Under the pieces are notes generated by a model, which saw only the letters and a list, made by a program, of their open reading frames with translations, had not been told where the DNA came from and ran no database searches. A DNA stretch of 6,001 bases from Hyphomicrobiales bacterium (GTDB lineage: Bacteria > Pseudomonadota > Alphaproteobacteria > Rhizobiales > Xanthobacteraceae), in assembly GCA_016201085.1 (NCBI GenBank), contig JACQDO010000458.1:1-6001 (forward strand). Reading direction: 5' to 3'. The number at the start of each line of letters is the position of its first letter. Within the stretch, counting starts at the first letter, position 1. Both the position numbers and the translations under genes were made by a program. Below, in pieces: positions 5,908-6,001 of this stretch.

Positions 5908-5936
5908 GATACCGCGCCGCCGCCCGGCGCTGTCAA
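5908..5936 (-). promoter_or_regulatory. Possible promoter of the DUF805-propeller-oxidoreductase operon
   Basis: A perfect -35 hexamer TTGACA (5931-5936) lies just after the stop codon of the upstream gene. Seventeen nt further is GGTATC (5908-5913), a poor -10; TATCGT at 19 nt spacing is an alternative. The 17-bp spacer (5914-5930) is itself an inverted repeat, GCGCCG/CGGCGC with a 5-nt loop, which could be an operator or the stem of a weak terminator for the upstream gene. Confidence 0.4.
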
Positions 5937-5939
5937 GCT

Positions 5940-6001
5940 TCAGACAGCGCCCTTCAACCGCTCCAGCGCCTCGGCGATCTTCGCCTTGCGGCCGACCGCC
6001 T
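5940..6001 (-). CDS. C-terminal end of an unidentified gene (partial)
   Basis: The last 19 codons before a TGA at 5940-5942 read AVGRKAKIAEALERLKGAV. Eighteen of the 19 third positions are G or C, which strongly suggests real coding sequence. The stretch looks like a charged amphipathic helix. It is too short to assign a family. The gene continues beyond the right edge of the window and ends 61 bp before the DUF805 gene, so read-through into the operon is possible. Confidence 0.6.
   Translation of the reverse strand, partial: AVGRKAKIAEALERLKGAV

Overview
The window looks like ordinary chromosomal DNA from a GC-rich alphaproteobacterium, most likely of the order Hyphomicrobiales (Bradyrhizobium / Rhodopseudomonas / Xanthobacteraceae-like). 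This is inferred from strong G/C preference at third codon positions, an ExoR-like periplasmic Sel1-repeat protein, and the style of the DUF805 and short oxidoreductase proteins. I see no tRNA, rRNA, CRISPR array, transposase, integrase or phage gene. It reads as housekeeping plus small accessory genes rather than an island.

Left part (about 95-2627, minus strand): ilvD, the dihydroxy-acid dehydratase of branched-chain amino acid synthesis, is followed by a secreted Sel1-repeat protein resembling the exopolysaccharide regulator ExoR. The ExoR-like start codon lies inside the last codons of ilvD, so the two are probably one transcript with coupled translation.

The 232-bp divergent gap (2628-2859) serves ilvD leftwards and a DNA-3-methyladenine glycosylase gene rightwards. 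On the ilvD side it holds a possible sigma-70-type promoter, four perfect 6-bp inverted repeats in series, and a 10-codon ORF with a strong ribosome-binding site that ends in frame just before ilvD. This is a candidate cis-regulatory leader and the most interesting part of the window. On the glycosylase side there is a near match to the alphaproteobacterial SOS box.

Right part (3425-5878, minus strand) is a tight three-gene operon: a membrane protein with an N-terminal cold-shock-like domain fused to DUF805, then a cytoplasmic YVTN-type beta-propeller, then an atypical short-chain dehydrogenase-like protein. Gaps are 7 and 11 bp. Its biological role is unknown. The last gene runs tail to tail into the glycosylase gene, overlapping it by 11 bp. 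The right edge carries the last 19 codons of another minus-strand gene, and a candidate promoter for the three-gene operon lies just after its stop.
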